Notes under the pieces: generated by a model
Databases searched by the model: none
Told to the model about the DNA's origin: nothing
The model's input: only the letters and a program-made list of their open reading frames with translations
Shown: positions 24,749-36,643 of the stretch, in pieces
Layout: the number at the start of each line of letters is the position of its first letter
Numbering within the stretch: position 1 is the first letter of the stretch
Source: Malus domestica
Taxonomy: Eukaryota > Streptophyta > Magnoliopsida > Rosales > Rosaceae
DNA length: 64,000 nucleotides
Direction of reading: 5' to 3'
Assembly (NCBI RefSeq): GCF_042453785.1
Contig: NC_091673.1
Coordinates: 17,889,501 to 17,953,500, forward strand
Translations under genes and position numbers: made by a program

Positions 24749-27700
24749 TTACGATAAATACTTCTTGAACCAGACACCAATGTTAAGCAAGCTCTCAAAG
24801 TCGGATTGTGGTCTGCAAACACAAATTCGTATCAGATGGAAATCCAAGCATGAAACTTTATGACCTTGGCTGTAGTGACTAGCGACTACAATGCTACAAT
24901 GCACTAGCACATTTGGAGCATAAGTTTACCTCTTAATTGCATGAACATCACAAGGAAACACAATGATTTTGACAGGAACTCCTTTTTCCTTCAGTGCCCG
25001 AGCATACTACGAATAATAAATACCCAAATCACTTTTCAACTCACATCATTCCAATCATGTAAGTGTTTGAGTCAAAATCATCACACCCCCTTCACAGGAA
25101 GGAAATCAATTTTAAAGATGAAGGCTAAAAGAATTAAGTTCATAGATTCCAATTGTTTATTGTGTTTGTGCTTCATTAATTCATTTTCTACTGCAATGCA
25201 GCCAAGAAGAACAATTATCCAAGCACTTGCTTTTGTTGTCAAACTATTAAGAAAAGGCGTAGTTCATTAGGAGAACATGTACTTACTTGAAATCCAGTAG
25301 AAACTGGAACACGAAGATCCTGAGCACCCAAAAGAAAAAGGGTGGGTGTTTTAACCTGCAGATAAGATCCTTCAAAAAGTTAGAAATAGCAATCGCAGTG
25401 TTGGACCAACCAAAGTGATCCTAGGAGGGAAGATCTGGATACAATCCAAACCCTCGGAATTGATTCCCTTGAATTAGCCACTCTCAAGAACTAAACCTTC
25501 ACATTCATCATGACCCCTTCCAAGACTATTAAGCTTATAAAGAATTACCCATTTTTCACTCTTTTCTGTTTCTCTTTAGTTCCATTTATATTTTGCTTGA
25601 TATCCAGCACTGAGAATACACAGCTTGCCTGTGCAAATATAAAATATCATGCTACTCGCCTAGTTGCCTTTACAGTGTCACGGCATGTAGAAGTATGGTT
25701 GTGGTTGCAGCTATGATATCTATTTAGTTGCTTAAAGGTGAATGTGCATGTAGTTAATCAATGCTGGGAGAACGACTGTGTTGACTTTGTTGCTTTTAAA
25801 TCTGTATGTAAACTTTCCGTCTTTGAAAATATTTCTAGAAGAATCTTCAAACTTCAGAGTAACCTAATAATATGGTAACAGAAAAGAAGCCTTAACCAAG
25901 CACCCACCTTTGAGACATGTGAAATAGGAGATTTGCTGTGCATGAGAGTCAGATGCTCAGCTGACGGTGCTTCTGTGTAGTAATTTTTACCCTCACTTCC
26001 ATAGGCCACCACATAGCACCAATCAGGGATGTCAGTTGTACTGACCATTAATGCAAGGTTACAGACAGGGTTCATTGCTGCTGCCACAGCAAACTTATCT
26101 GGTGCCTGCAGCATAAATATTGTTCAACTCTCAAGAATAACTTAAAAAGAACTCGTCTACCAAGCGTGCATAAGTAATAGATGCTTCAATAGGAAATTAA
26201 AAATCTATTTAGTACCCCACAGAAAAAGAACAAAGCTTTACGCAAAGAAAGTTGAGGTTCCACCATAAAACTAATTGGCAATACGGGGAGTAGCCCAACT
26301 TATTTATATGCCCATGCAAGGTCCCTCCTCCTCCCATCAATGTGGGATTCAATCTCCATATGTGCCTCAAATAAACTAAAAAATAACAGTCATGCTTTCT
26401 ATAGAACTACCAACCTGGCCAATCAAGTGAGTTGTTAGAAAGCCGCCATGAGAACCACCAACAACTGCAATTTTTGATGGACTGGCAAGTCCCATGTCAA
26501 TGACATGATCTATAGCCACCAGTACATCATCCACATCCTGTAGCGAATAAACTGGGAGATTAGGGTCTTTAAATACAAAAGCAGATACATAAAGTAAATA
26601 CTAGTTATACAGGTATATTAACAACATAAAATTCTTAGCATACATGAGCATATACAGATATATTTACACCAGAAGTGTTTATATCTGTGTGTATGATACC
26701 AAAATGTAGGACTCTGCCTAAATAAACAGGTGGTATAAAGTAGGCTCCCCTAAGGAACAATGCCAATCGGATAACAAAATTAAGATTGCTATAAAACAAA
26801 TAGAAGGTAAATATGTATAGGTAAGCACCTGGGACCCAACTTTCCCTGGAAGGGACTGAAGTGCTTCTTCCCCAAACCCCAGTGAACCTCTGAGATAAAC
26901 TAACATGTCAGAACAATCTCATAACATAACATCTGAACAACAAAATTGAACCACAATTTGGTTGAACATCAAATACATTTAGCTGCACAATTCAAAGCTT
27001 TGACAGTGGTATGAAAAATCACAATCATACCTATAATTTACAAGTAACAGGTTGAACCCAATTGAAGAGAGAAAAGCAAGGGACTTTGAAAAGCTTGACA
27101 CTGACACATCGTGCGGGCCTCCGTGGAGGATTACAATTAATGGGTCCAATGAATCATTTCTTTTAGTTTTGGAAGACACAAATATAGCTTCAATTGGTTT
27201 GGCAGCACCTGAAAGGGTTTAAGCATATACAGGATGTTAAAATAAATTATTCTCTGACACACCAGATAGAAAATTGGTTCATTATACCTTTTGTTACGCC
27301 ACCAGAAACATGCCTGACGGGAACCTTCAGTATACTGAATTGCAGAGAGGAGAGCAAAGATTTAACCTATCTCAAGTTGAAACATGAGTAAAACAGATGT
27401 AAGCCTGAAGATAATCATGATATGTGGAAATATAGAAAAGCGGATTGATGGACCTTCTCAGAGCATTCACTTGTGGGGCTTGATACATTTAACCAACTCC
27501 ATGCGGTACTTTTACTTTCTTTATCAACAAGGTAACCATACTTGATATGAGGCACGTCTACTGGACTGCTAGACACTTCAGAAATCAAGGATGAAGTGAA
27601 ATTTCAGTATTGATGTTTCCAAGTATTTATCAGTAAAAATGGCAGTTTATGTTACCAGCAATGATATTGTCCCCATCTAGTGTAAGAACATTCCATGAAT

Positions 27701-28241
27701 TTGAATCAGCAGGGCTGACACATGATACTTCCCCACTGTACTACCATGTAAATACCATAGGTCAGTTATAAACAGTTAAAATGTAAATACGCTGTGCATA
27801 TGATTGGTCACTATAATTACCTCAAAACATTCACAGAAAGTATCACTTCACAGCTGCCCCATATGGAAGATATGATCATCGTGCATCCATCAGAAAGCCA
27901 TGGATTACTAAGGATACTTGACTTGTAAAGCCCAGGGAAGCAACCATCCTCAGGACACATTACAACAGGAATCTTCAAAAAAGAAGTGTATTTAGTTATA
28001 ATTATATAAGCATGGGGAGGGATTAAGAGAGAAAATATCATACAAAATGTTCTAAACTTCTATTGTTATGTTCTGCGATGTCACCTCCATGAAATGAAAA
28101 CCTTTTGTTGAAGAGAATTAAGCTGGAGTTCAATTGTGGTCCCCTTCACTTTTTTCAAAAAAGCACATTTTTTAGGATCATATACAAATTAACCAATAAA
28201 GCATCAATGGGAAGCTACCCATACACAAAATTACCAAGCAC

Positions 28242-28272
<31 letters not shown>

Positions 28273-28275
28273 GGG

Positions 28276-28306
<31 letters not shown>

Positions 28307-31300
28307 AGAAAACAGGTCAAGGGAAATTTATATATATATATTGAATGTTCACCCTCAGTGTGTATGATAACAACATCAAATTCCAAATTTACATCAGTAC
28401 ATAACATACCACTGGTAAGTGAACCATGATTTTCAATCCTAAAAGTTCAGGAATGCGAACTTGTACAAGTTTGCACCTTTACAAGGAAAAGGCTTAATGC
28501 TTACTTATATCCACATCCTAGCAAATGAACCTTCGTTGATAAGTTACATGCCCCAAGGACTCGAACAAAGAATTGCACACCAACTGAGTCGTTTCAAATT
28601 ATCAATCAGATAATAAAATGTTGATTACTCAACAGAAAGATAAAAGCTGAAGAGCTCACCACATCAACAATTTTTGCAGATGAGGATAGCACTCCATCAA
28701 CTGGCCAGTCTATTCTGTGAAGAGAATCTGTTGCATAATGTGACCCAGAATCCACAGAATTTCTTGCTGATATAAACAGAAGGAATTTTCCATCTGGGCT
28801 GCAAAAATTACATTGATCATGTTTCAAATACAATCAGAATCAGTAATCGCATATGATATTTGAATCAATCAGCCATCTATTGGATAACGTTTGAAACAAT
28901 AGTACAATAGTACAATTCCGATTCTAATGTTCATCAAACTCCAATTAGTATTTACTTTAGATATCAATTTCCGTTGTGAAATTGAAAGAGGAGGTAACAA
29001 ACGCCAAAAACTAAATTTTCATTTGTGCAGTTCTCGAAAGCATACAAGTAATTTCTCCACTAGACAGATATTTATAAGGAGTTATCAAAAATCTAAACAA
29101 GCACTGTGCATAAAATATATCATAGACTGAAGTGCACACAAACAAAGAACTAAGTGTCAGATGGGGGAAAAATTACCTGAACCGTGGATACAAAGCACTA
29201 CTTATGCTTTGAGTCAGCTTTACAGCAGGAAAATCTTCAGTTGAACTAGCTCTAGAACAGTTAAAGAGATCAATACTTCTATCAAATGTAGAAGCACAGA
29301 GAATCTCCAAAGCAATTAACAAGCAAAAGATCCAAAAAACAAAGGGCAACAAAAAGTATTACACAAAGCAACTCACTTGAGTTCAGATCCATCGGTTTCT
29401 GATTCAGAATTTGGTGCCCTGACTGCATACAATGCACAGGGCCTGTTAATGCAATACTTGATACCAAGTTTTCTGAAACCATCAGACCACCCAACAAAAA
29501 CCAAAGATTGATGTGAGCCCTTAACTGGTGGTGCCCATACAACTTGACCAACACTCAAAGACTTTTCAATTCCTTTGACAGCTTGGGCCTCTCCACTGTA
29601 CAACATAGGATAATTAAAGTTAGCTGGGAATTTAAACGAGAAATCTCCTTACTTCTAATCCTGGTACTAATAGAAACTAAACCAATTGTACAAGACCTGT
29701 TAATATTGATGACGAAAAGTGCGGGCTGCCTTTTTCCAGCATACGTTTCCCCCCATTCTTCCTTCCAATCCCCTTGACCTTTCCAGTTACCAAAGTCCTT
29801 ATCAGTAGAACTACCATTCTTGTAGCCCTGACCTGTAAATGTGGGCTTGGTGGGAGCTGGTTCCTCAGCAACATAAGCAATGAGAGTTTCATCAGCGTTC
29901 CAAGAAATTCCTTGAAACCTGTATCATTGAAAGTTTGAAGGTCTACCACTATCACTAAAGACATAAGCAAAAAAGCATCTAGAACACACATCAAATATCG
30001 TGCATGGAAAGAATGCATTCACGATATATACCATTCATCAGCATATACTGAACCATGAACAGATTGGGGGATGTGGAATTCTTTCTCCACTTGACCTCGA
30101 CCCCAAATTTCAAATTGACAGGGAGATTCATTCTCGGGATTCCGAACTACAAGAAGCTTTGCACTGGACGGGGATGGAACAAATACAGAGACTCCCATCA
30201 TCTCAACGGGGAATGGGGACCATTGGAAGTTTATAGAATCGTTACTTTCTCTTGAAATATGAGAGGATAGAATGAATTTCTTCCTCTTGTTTGCCAAAAG
30301 ATTCGGTTGACTAATTGAAAACATTGCCTGAGACTCAATTCCTGAAACAAAGTTTAATGTGCACATCCTCATTAGGAAAAAGTCTTTGCCTTTCAATTAG
30401 AGAGGAGGTATATATGCTTATATATTTCCTTACGCATGTAATGTATGTACATATGAATCTGTTGTACGTAATCTGAGGATAAGGACATGCACGTTAGAAG
30501 AATGAGAAATCATACCAATGTCAGATTTAAAAGTCCATGCCTTGTCAATGCTGGAAATACTAGTGAAGTCTTGGAGTAGCCTAGACTGTGACGTATATTC
30601 TTCCTCAGTTGTTGCATCTACCCCCAGAGGCATCTCCTTCAATGAACCGTCTTTAGAACTGCCCATGGCTAAAAGTGTAGACAATCTTTTACTACGGAGT
30701 AGATTGCACTGAAGATATTGTCAATATATGATGCCAAGGAGCTATGAAAGTATGTCGTAGCTCATAACTCAAAGGTCAGAAGCATTGGTCATATAAAAAA
30801 AAGGCATAATCTCCTAGAACGAAAAAGAAAAAAAAAACTATATTTTCTTGTTCTTTTAATGAAACAAATGAGTATTAGCATGTCATTCTTTCTTCAACCG
30901 AATACAGCAGATGTATGGTAACAGAAACAAGCAATCCGCCAACTCAAATTCTACTTTACATGAAAAAGGATGCTACTTCTGATTATTGTGATGAACGTCA
31001 ATAACAGCTACGTGAAATTTCTTCAAGTCAATCTGCCACCTCAGATTATAGTTCTACATAACTTGGAATTGCCAAATAGTTAACTCACACATTCGATTCT
31101 ACCACATACCACTTGTAAGAGTTTCGGCTACAGGAAAATCTTAAGGCCTCTTTGCGGTCACGGAAATTACTCAAATTCAATTTACACTTCCAAGACCAAA
31201 TTTCATACCCATCACTGGAATCCCATCTAGTAAAAAGGGTACTCGCGAATTCGGGCAATGTGGAATAAAGTTAGAATCTTTTTCTATGTCCAAAACCAAT

Positions 31301-31812
31301 GATCCTTTTCTAGTTTTTTTATATGGCCATTCCATCAATCCAGAGACAATATACTAAGATAATTTTGATTGGTAACTCCTGATTAAAATTCACAATCGCA
31401 CACTAGTTCAAGAATTCAAACAAACATGTAATTCAATTCAAAACGTTCCACTCTATGCAACCAAAAACAAATGAATCAAAGCACCGAGCAAAGTGAGATG
31501 AACAAAGTAAGAAAGGAAGAAATACCAGATACCCATCAAAGAGTTTAGCACAAACACTTGGATTCGACGACTAAAAGTCAACAGTGCATAGAATTTTTTT
31601 TTGGGAGGGAGGGGGGGGGGTGTGGGAGAGAGAGAGCTTACGTTGTGAGAAAATATCGAAGGGGTCTGCAACTGCTGCTCCTCGGAGTGAGAAGAAGAGT
31701 GGGAATGTGAGATAAAATCGGAAGTGGAGGAGGAGGGAATCTTGGAATCGGACGAAGCAAGTTGACGCACCAAGCCGAGGTGGTTAATAATGCACTGCTC
31801 ATTTTGTTTCAA
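24749..31812 (-). CDS. AARE: Acylamino-acid-releasing enzyme (acylaminoacyl-peptidase)
   Basis: Serine peptidase of the prolyl oligopeptidase family that removes N-acylated residues from peptides and oxidised proteins. Eighteen exons in phase: 31642-31812, 30516-30708, 30032-30341, 29697-29918, 29377-29595, 29177-29251, 28660-28798, 27821-27972, 27656-27735, 27454-27575, 27288-27366, 27031-27208, 26829-26889, 26415-26537, 25908-26105, 25287-25355, 24930-25006, 24749-24812. They sum to 2,532 bases, 843 residues. The N-terminal half is the beta-propeller; the C-terminal alpha/beta hydrolase has HGGPHDV, catalytic S696 in GGSHGGF, D787 in AQDLRVP and H819 in CDVHAI. Exon 1 plus the start of exon 2 adds 71 Ser/His-rich residues before a second methionine (MGSSKDGS) that matches the usual cytosolic start. 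All intron borders fit GT-AG. Apparently intact. Confidence 0.93.
28242..28303. repeat. Compound poly-A, poly-G and GA microsatellite in acylpeptidase intron 7
   Basis: A run of A is followed directly by a run of G and then GA dinucleotides, within the intron between exons 7 and 8. Likely length-variable. Confidence 0.9.
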
Positions 31813-32279
31813 TAATACACCATTTTTCTATGATTCTTCTAGGTGACCATGTACAGTAAAATCCAATAACAATGATTAATTATGTCATGTTCCGCTTACC
31901 AAAGAAGCTAAATAGAAATGTTAAGTGGTCACGAGTTTAGTTAAGTTAGCTATACCTCTTTTTTCTGCATTCAAGTTTTGACTTCCCTTCCTCATATTTT
32001 AATTGAATCTGCTGTAGAATGATAGAAATAAATAGGCATGAAAAGGTTCTGCACACATTTTTTCAAGCTTTAGCGTATAAAAATCATTTTCGTGGTTAAG
32101 CTAAAAAATAAATACCTAACTCCATTAGTTTATTTTAAGATTTATTTCTAATTGCAAGAAGCTTGTGAATTGGTTAAGAGCGTTTTTCAGCTTGCATAAA
32201 AAATAAGCACCCAAATTTTAGACCAAACGCTAAATAGGGATTAAAGGCTTGTTGCATATGCACAGTGCAATCGTTTCAC
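31813..32279. other. 5' flank of the acylpeptidase gene
   Basis: Promoter-side DNA of the minus-strand acylpeptidase gene; AT-rich, with no other feature seen. Confidence 0.5.
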
Positions 32280-33562
32280 CAACGAAAGTGGGCTTAATTA
32301 GGTTTTTGTTTTAGTTAATTTTATTTGTTTTCATTTTATGTTTTGATGAGGACTAGCAAAAGATAGGACTGGGGGTATATGTTAGGTTGATTTTATATGC
32401 ATGTTTTATACCTCTTACAGTTATTATTTAGTCATGATTTTATATTAAATTGGTGAGTTTAATGTGTCTTGTGTGAGTTTTAGTAGAAAATATGATTTGT
32501 GAGCAGGGAATTGGAAGCTTAAATTAGAGAAACACAAAGAATTACCTAGTGGGATGTAAACTGATGGACTGGAGCAAAGAATGGAACAGTACATCATATA
32601 AAAAATTGGATCATTAAGGGAAGCCCAATATAATTAGGCGGTGCAAAGCATGCGGTGCTGTATTTCCCAAAAGGAATTGGGTTTTTGAGATTCCCACAAG
32701 CACGTGGATTAGTTAAGAAGAGGAGGGGGATTTTAAAGGAAAAAAAAGTCACATAAAGAGGAAAAGAACCCAGTGCCGCAAGGATTTTGGGGAAGATCAT
32801 ATCACGCACACTTACAGACTACCAGTTTTACAACTCCACAAAGGCTCCAAGATTTCCCAACGCATATACACACTCTAAGAGCACTTCCACCGGGGTGCAA
32901 ATGTGCCAGCACCCAGTCAAAAAACCAAGCTGGGGCTCAGTCTATTCACTCCAGCCCACAAACTTGCCTGGCACCCAGCCCAAACCAAGCAACAGACCAG
33001 CCCATTTTTGACAGACCCAGAGACCGACGCATTTGGCTGTCGTGTGCAGTTCACTCGCGAGTGGGTGCTAGTAGGGGACATGGATGCAGGTGGTGGGGCC
33101 CGCTGTCAGCCCACATGTTCTTCACCCAGAAGTAGGCTACGTGGCCTTCTCAGTGCCGTTGGATTTCCAATGGCTAGTTTTCTAGACCGTTGGAATCCAA
33201 CGGTAAAAAAAATTTAAATTTTACTTTTAAAATGGACCGTCCGATCACAGATCAACGGTCCACGTTTTTTAACCAAAAATAAAAATAAAAAGGCCCAACG
33301 GTCAGAATTATGACCATTGGCCACGTGGCAGCTCCTTAGCTCTTGGATTTGAATACTTTTCAAATCCAACGGTCCAGATTAATTAACTACATTAAAATTT
33401 ATTAAAAATTATGAAAAAAATACAAAAAAATTATTAAAAAATACATTAAATTTTTAAATTTTTTTCTATAAATACCTAACCTTCATCTTCCACCTTACAA
33501 CACATTTCAATATTTTCTACACTTTCTACATTTCAATATTTTCTACACTTTGAGAGAAAAAA

Positions 33563-34040
33563 ATGTCTATGTGGAAGCTCATTGAAGATGTTACATTGTT
33601 TGAATGTTGGGTTCACACAACTCATGATTCGATTACGGGTAATGAAATGGATAAGTGAGAAATGTGGAGTAAAATTACGAAAATGTTTTGCGATGTACAT
33701 GGAAAATATGCCAGAAGTAGTCAAGGCCTTCAAGGTCGTTGGAAAAAACTCAACGCATCCTTTACTTGTTGGAAAAACGTCATCTCTCATGCTTTCGGTA
33801 ATCTACGTAGTGGGACAAGGTTAGCGGATCAGGTGACAATATTTTTATTTATTTATATGTATTTCACCCGCATCAATATTTTAATTTATTTATTTGTGTT
33901 ACACCCACATTTTTTATAATATTGTCTTATCCCACATTTATAGACACTACAAGCACAAGCTTTCTACAATGTGAAGAACCACAACAAATCATTCAACAAA
34001 TGGGAATGTTGGCAAATTGTCAAAGATTGCCCCAGATACA
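33563..34040 (+). pseudogene. Harbinger ORF1 (Myb/SANT-like) remnant
   Basis: Encodes a Myb/SANT-like DNA-binding protein of the type found as ORF1 in plant PIF/Harbinger elements. Visible motifs are WVHTTHDSITGNE, then after one in-frame TGA (33656) MWSKITKMFCDVHGKY and LQGRWKKLNASFTCWK. An intron with GTGAC donor and TTTATAG acceptor (about 33833-33943) is followed by KSFNKWECWQIVKDCPRY. After this the sequence switches abruptly to inverted transposase sequence, so the ORF lacks its proper end. Not functional. Confidence 0.8.
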
Positions 34041-34042
34041 AC

Positions 34043-34431
34043 TCCTTTTGCACAAAATATGGATCATGGTTGCAAATAGCACTCATGATTTTGTTGAACA
34101 AACTTCGTTGCATTCTAAAACGACGCCTAAAAACATGATCAGGGAATACACTGTTGGGAATAAAATAATCTTCCAAGAGATTTTTACCTCATCTTTCCCT
34201 TTTTCTATCGAAGTTTGCGGCACATTTGGGTTTGGCTATCTGACTCACAGCTTCCATGACACGATGAAAATGTGAGACCCTCTGCCTTCTATGGTCATCA
34301 TCTGAGTCCTCCATTGCGAAAGCCTCATCTCCACCTACACCTTCCTCGAGATTGATCAATTCTTCCTATTGTGCCAACAATCTTTTCTGTTGCTCCACAA
34401 ATTGTTTATGCACTCTCCTTGAAGAAGACAT
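34043..34431 (-). pseudogene. Harbinger transposase N-terminal remnant
   Basis: Starts MSSSRRVHKQFVEQQKRLLA on the minus strand and, after stops and a frame change, reads EDYFIPNSVFPDHVFRRRFRM and FNKIMSAICNHDPYFVQKE, typical of the start of plant Harbinger transposases. It breaks off at about 34043 where ORF1 sequence begins. The DDE catalytic domain is absent. Confidence 0.75.
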
Positions 34432-34561
34432 TGTAAAAAAAACTCAAGATTTGAAAACGATGAAGAAAGATTCTGAGCTAAGAAGAAGGATTGAGTTTGG
34501 TGTGAGGATGAATGTAGAGATGTAGGGTTTATATGGACAAAAAAAGAAAGGATGAGGTTTT

Positions 34562-34890
34562 GGACAATGCCACATGGCACTACATGATTGGTTGAAAATC
34601 TTATTGAAATCTTGGCTAAATTATTGCAAACAAGAAGTGACACGTGGCGCGTCGGGATTGGTTGAAAATATTATCGGAAATCTATCCACAAAATAGTATG
34701 TTCGGATAATGACACGTGGCGTAATAAGATTGGTTGAAAATCTTATCGTAATCTTGGCTAAATTATTGTAAACAGATAGTGACACGTGGCGCATCGGGAT
34801 TGGTTGCAAATCTTAACGGAAATCTATTCACAAAATAGTACGTTTAGATAAATACACGTGGCGTTACGAGATTGGTTAAAAATCTTATCC
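34562..34890. repeat. About 71-bp tandem repeat with G-box and CCAAT-type motifs
   Basis: Four units each carry CACGTG within ACACGTGGC (34641, 34713, 34783, 34855; spacing 72, 70 and 72 bp) followed about 10 bp later by GATTGGTT, the reverse of a CCAAT box. A fifth, degenerate unit with CACATGGC lies at about 34570. The array is within Harbinger element A. Confidence 0.85.
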
Positions 34891-34990
34891 AAAATTAAAA
34901 CTATTTTATTTATTTATTCTTTTATAAAAAAATTTAAATGGGCTAGGTGCCAGCGCATTTTTTTAGGGGTGGAGATGCTTTGGCCTATTA

Positions 34991-35888
34991 GAGCAGTTCC
35001 ACCGAAACACCATTAGGCCGACACCCAATCAAAACAAGGGGTCGGGACTCAGTCAATCCACTCCAGCCTGTTCAATTGCCTGGCACCCAGCCTAAGCTAG
35101 TCTCTAAACCAACCTAGAATTGACAGAGCCAAGGACCGGGCTATTAGCGTGCGTTTTTTGGGAATGGCGCCGAGGAAACGCAAGACGACTAAGCAAGACG
35201 AAAAACAGCTGGTGGCCCCCGCGAAATCAAGCTGGTGACCCATTGCCCGACGCCCTCATCTTCACCTTCCTCCTCCTCCTCACCTACTCAATCTTCATCG
35301 GCACCGTCGACATCCGATCCTACTTCCTCCCACTCCTCCCCTCATCGCCGCCTCCGGTTGTCCGGTCCCTTTGCGCCACCACCTCCCTGCCTCTTAAGGT
35401 CTACATGTACGATTTCCCAAGCCGCTTCAACGTCGGAATTATGAACCGCCGGAGTGAGCTGGAAAAGAGAGAGAGAAATAGAGAGAACCGGTTGGGGATG
35501 TAGAGGGGAGAGTATAGAGGGTAGTGGAACCTGAAAGCCACCTACCTTTCGAAGGAAAGAGAGCATAGATTCCAGTCCATGAGGAGTGAAGGACGATAGA
35601 GCGAGAGAGACGAGGCTGCGAGAGGGATGTGAGAAACCAGAGAGAGAGAGAAGCGTGATGGATTGAGAGAGAAAAGGTTCCTGACTTCTTCTTTTTTATA
35701 TATAAAATTATTATTTTTATTATTTTATAATAATAAATAATAATATTTTAATAAAATTGACTAGGCAATTTTTTTGTTAGGGGTGGAGATGCTTTGGCCT
35801 ATTACTGTTCACTGGGGTCTATTACTATTCACTTGAGTGAATAAATACGCTGGGTGCTAGCGCAAAGTCTTTAGGAGTAGACTTGCTC
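34991..35888. mobile_element. PIF/Harbinger-type element B (nested), carrying a glycosyltransferase gene fragment
   Basis: Inverted ends GAGCAGTTCCACC at the left and GAGCAAGTCTACTCC (reverse complement) at the right, flanked by TTA on both sides (34988-34990, 35889-35891). It shares its last 110 bp with element A, so it belongs to the same family. The insertion lies within A's own 3' end (CCTA-TTA-CTG). It encodes no transposase but holds a GC-rich coding fragment (35237-35455). Confidence 0.85.
35237..35455 (+). pseudogene. Captured exostosin-family (GT47) glycosyltransferase fragment
   Basis: A 73-residue reading frame has a single hydrophobic anchor (FTFLLLLTYSIFIGTVDI), a Ser/Pro-rich stem and then LPLKVYMYDFPSRFNVG. 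This matches the start of plant exostosin-family Golgi glycosyltransferases, whose catalytic domain opens with the KVYMYD-type motif. The fragment stops soon after NRRS, giving way to GA-rich sequence, so there is no catalytic domain. It lies entirely within Harbinger element B. The exact family member is not resolved. Confidence 0.65.
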
Positions 35889-35891
35889 TTA

Positions 35892-36424
35892 CTGTTCATT
35901 GGGGTCTATTACTGTTCACTTGAGTGGATAAATGCGCTGGGTGCTGGCGTAAAGTCTTTAAGGGTGGAATTACTCTAATACAAAGTTGAAGTTCAAGATT
36001 TATTCCATGTCATCGAATTCATCCATGTTTGTCATTAGTTTAATCATGAACTAAGTCTTTTTGTTAGGACTAGGGTGTACTCTTATCATGAACATATAAT
36101 TCTCGTTATTTTATATTAATCTTAGTTATTTTCCATGTTGAGTAATTCTTATCATATAACTCTGTTCATTGGGGTCTATTACTGTTCACTTGAGTGGATA
36201 AATGCGCTGGGTGCTGGCGTAAAGTCTTTAAGGGTGGAATTACTCTAATACAAAGTTGAAGTTCAAGATTTATTCCATGTCATCGAATTCATCCATGTTT
36301 GTCATTAGTTTAATCATGAACTAAGTCTTTTTGTTAGGACTAGGGTGTACTCTTATCATGAACATATAATTCTCGTTATTTTATATTAATCTTAGTTATT
36401 TTCCATGTTGAGTAATTCTTATTA
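35892..36424. repeat. Perfect tandem duplication, 270-bp period
   Basis: 35892-36153 and 36162-36423 look identical base for base over about 262 bp. Each copy includes the last 84 bp of Harbinger element A plus flanking LTR sequence (AATACAAAGTTGAAG...GAGTAATTCTTAT). Confidence 0.9.
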
Positions 36425-36605
36425 TGCTTTGTCGTTATCAAATAATTGGCCATTATTTGTGTGAAGAACTAAATTGTGACTGGCATGTTGAGTTTAGTAG
36501 ATTGCTTCTTGTAACAATTACCATGAATTACGTAAATGAGTAGACATACAGGTTATGATTTGTGTAGTCTCGTGTAATTATCTATTTAGCGTAAATGGTT
36601 TCGAT

Positions 36606-36643
<38 letters not shown>

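Larger units (their letters stand above)
32879..35975. mobile_element. PIF/Harbinger-type element A (outer), carrying a nested copy of its own family
   Basis: Terminal inverted repeats of about 45 bp: left GAGCACTTCCACC...GCCAGCACCCAG, right (reverse complement) GAGTAATTCCACC...GCCAGCACCCAG. They are flanked by TAA on both sides (32876-32878, 35976-35978), the 3-bp TWA-type duplication of PIF/Harbinger. The host sequence reads CACTC-TAA-TACAAAG once the element is removed. It contains remnants of ORF1 (33563-34040) and of the transposase N-terminus on the opposite strand (34043-34431). Element B sits inside at 34991-35888. Confidence 0.85.
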
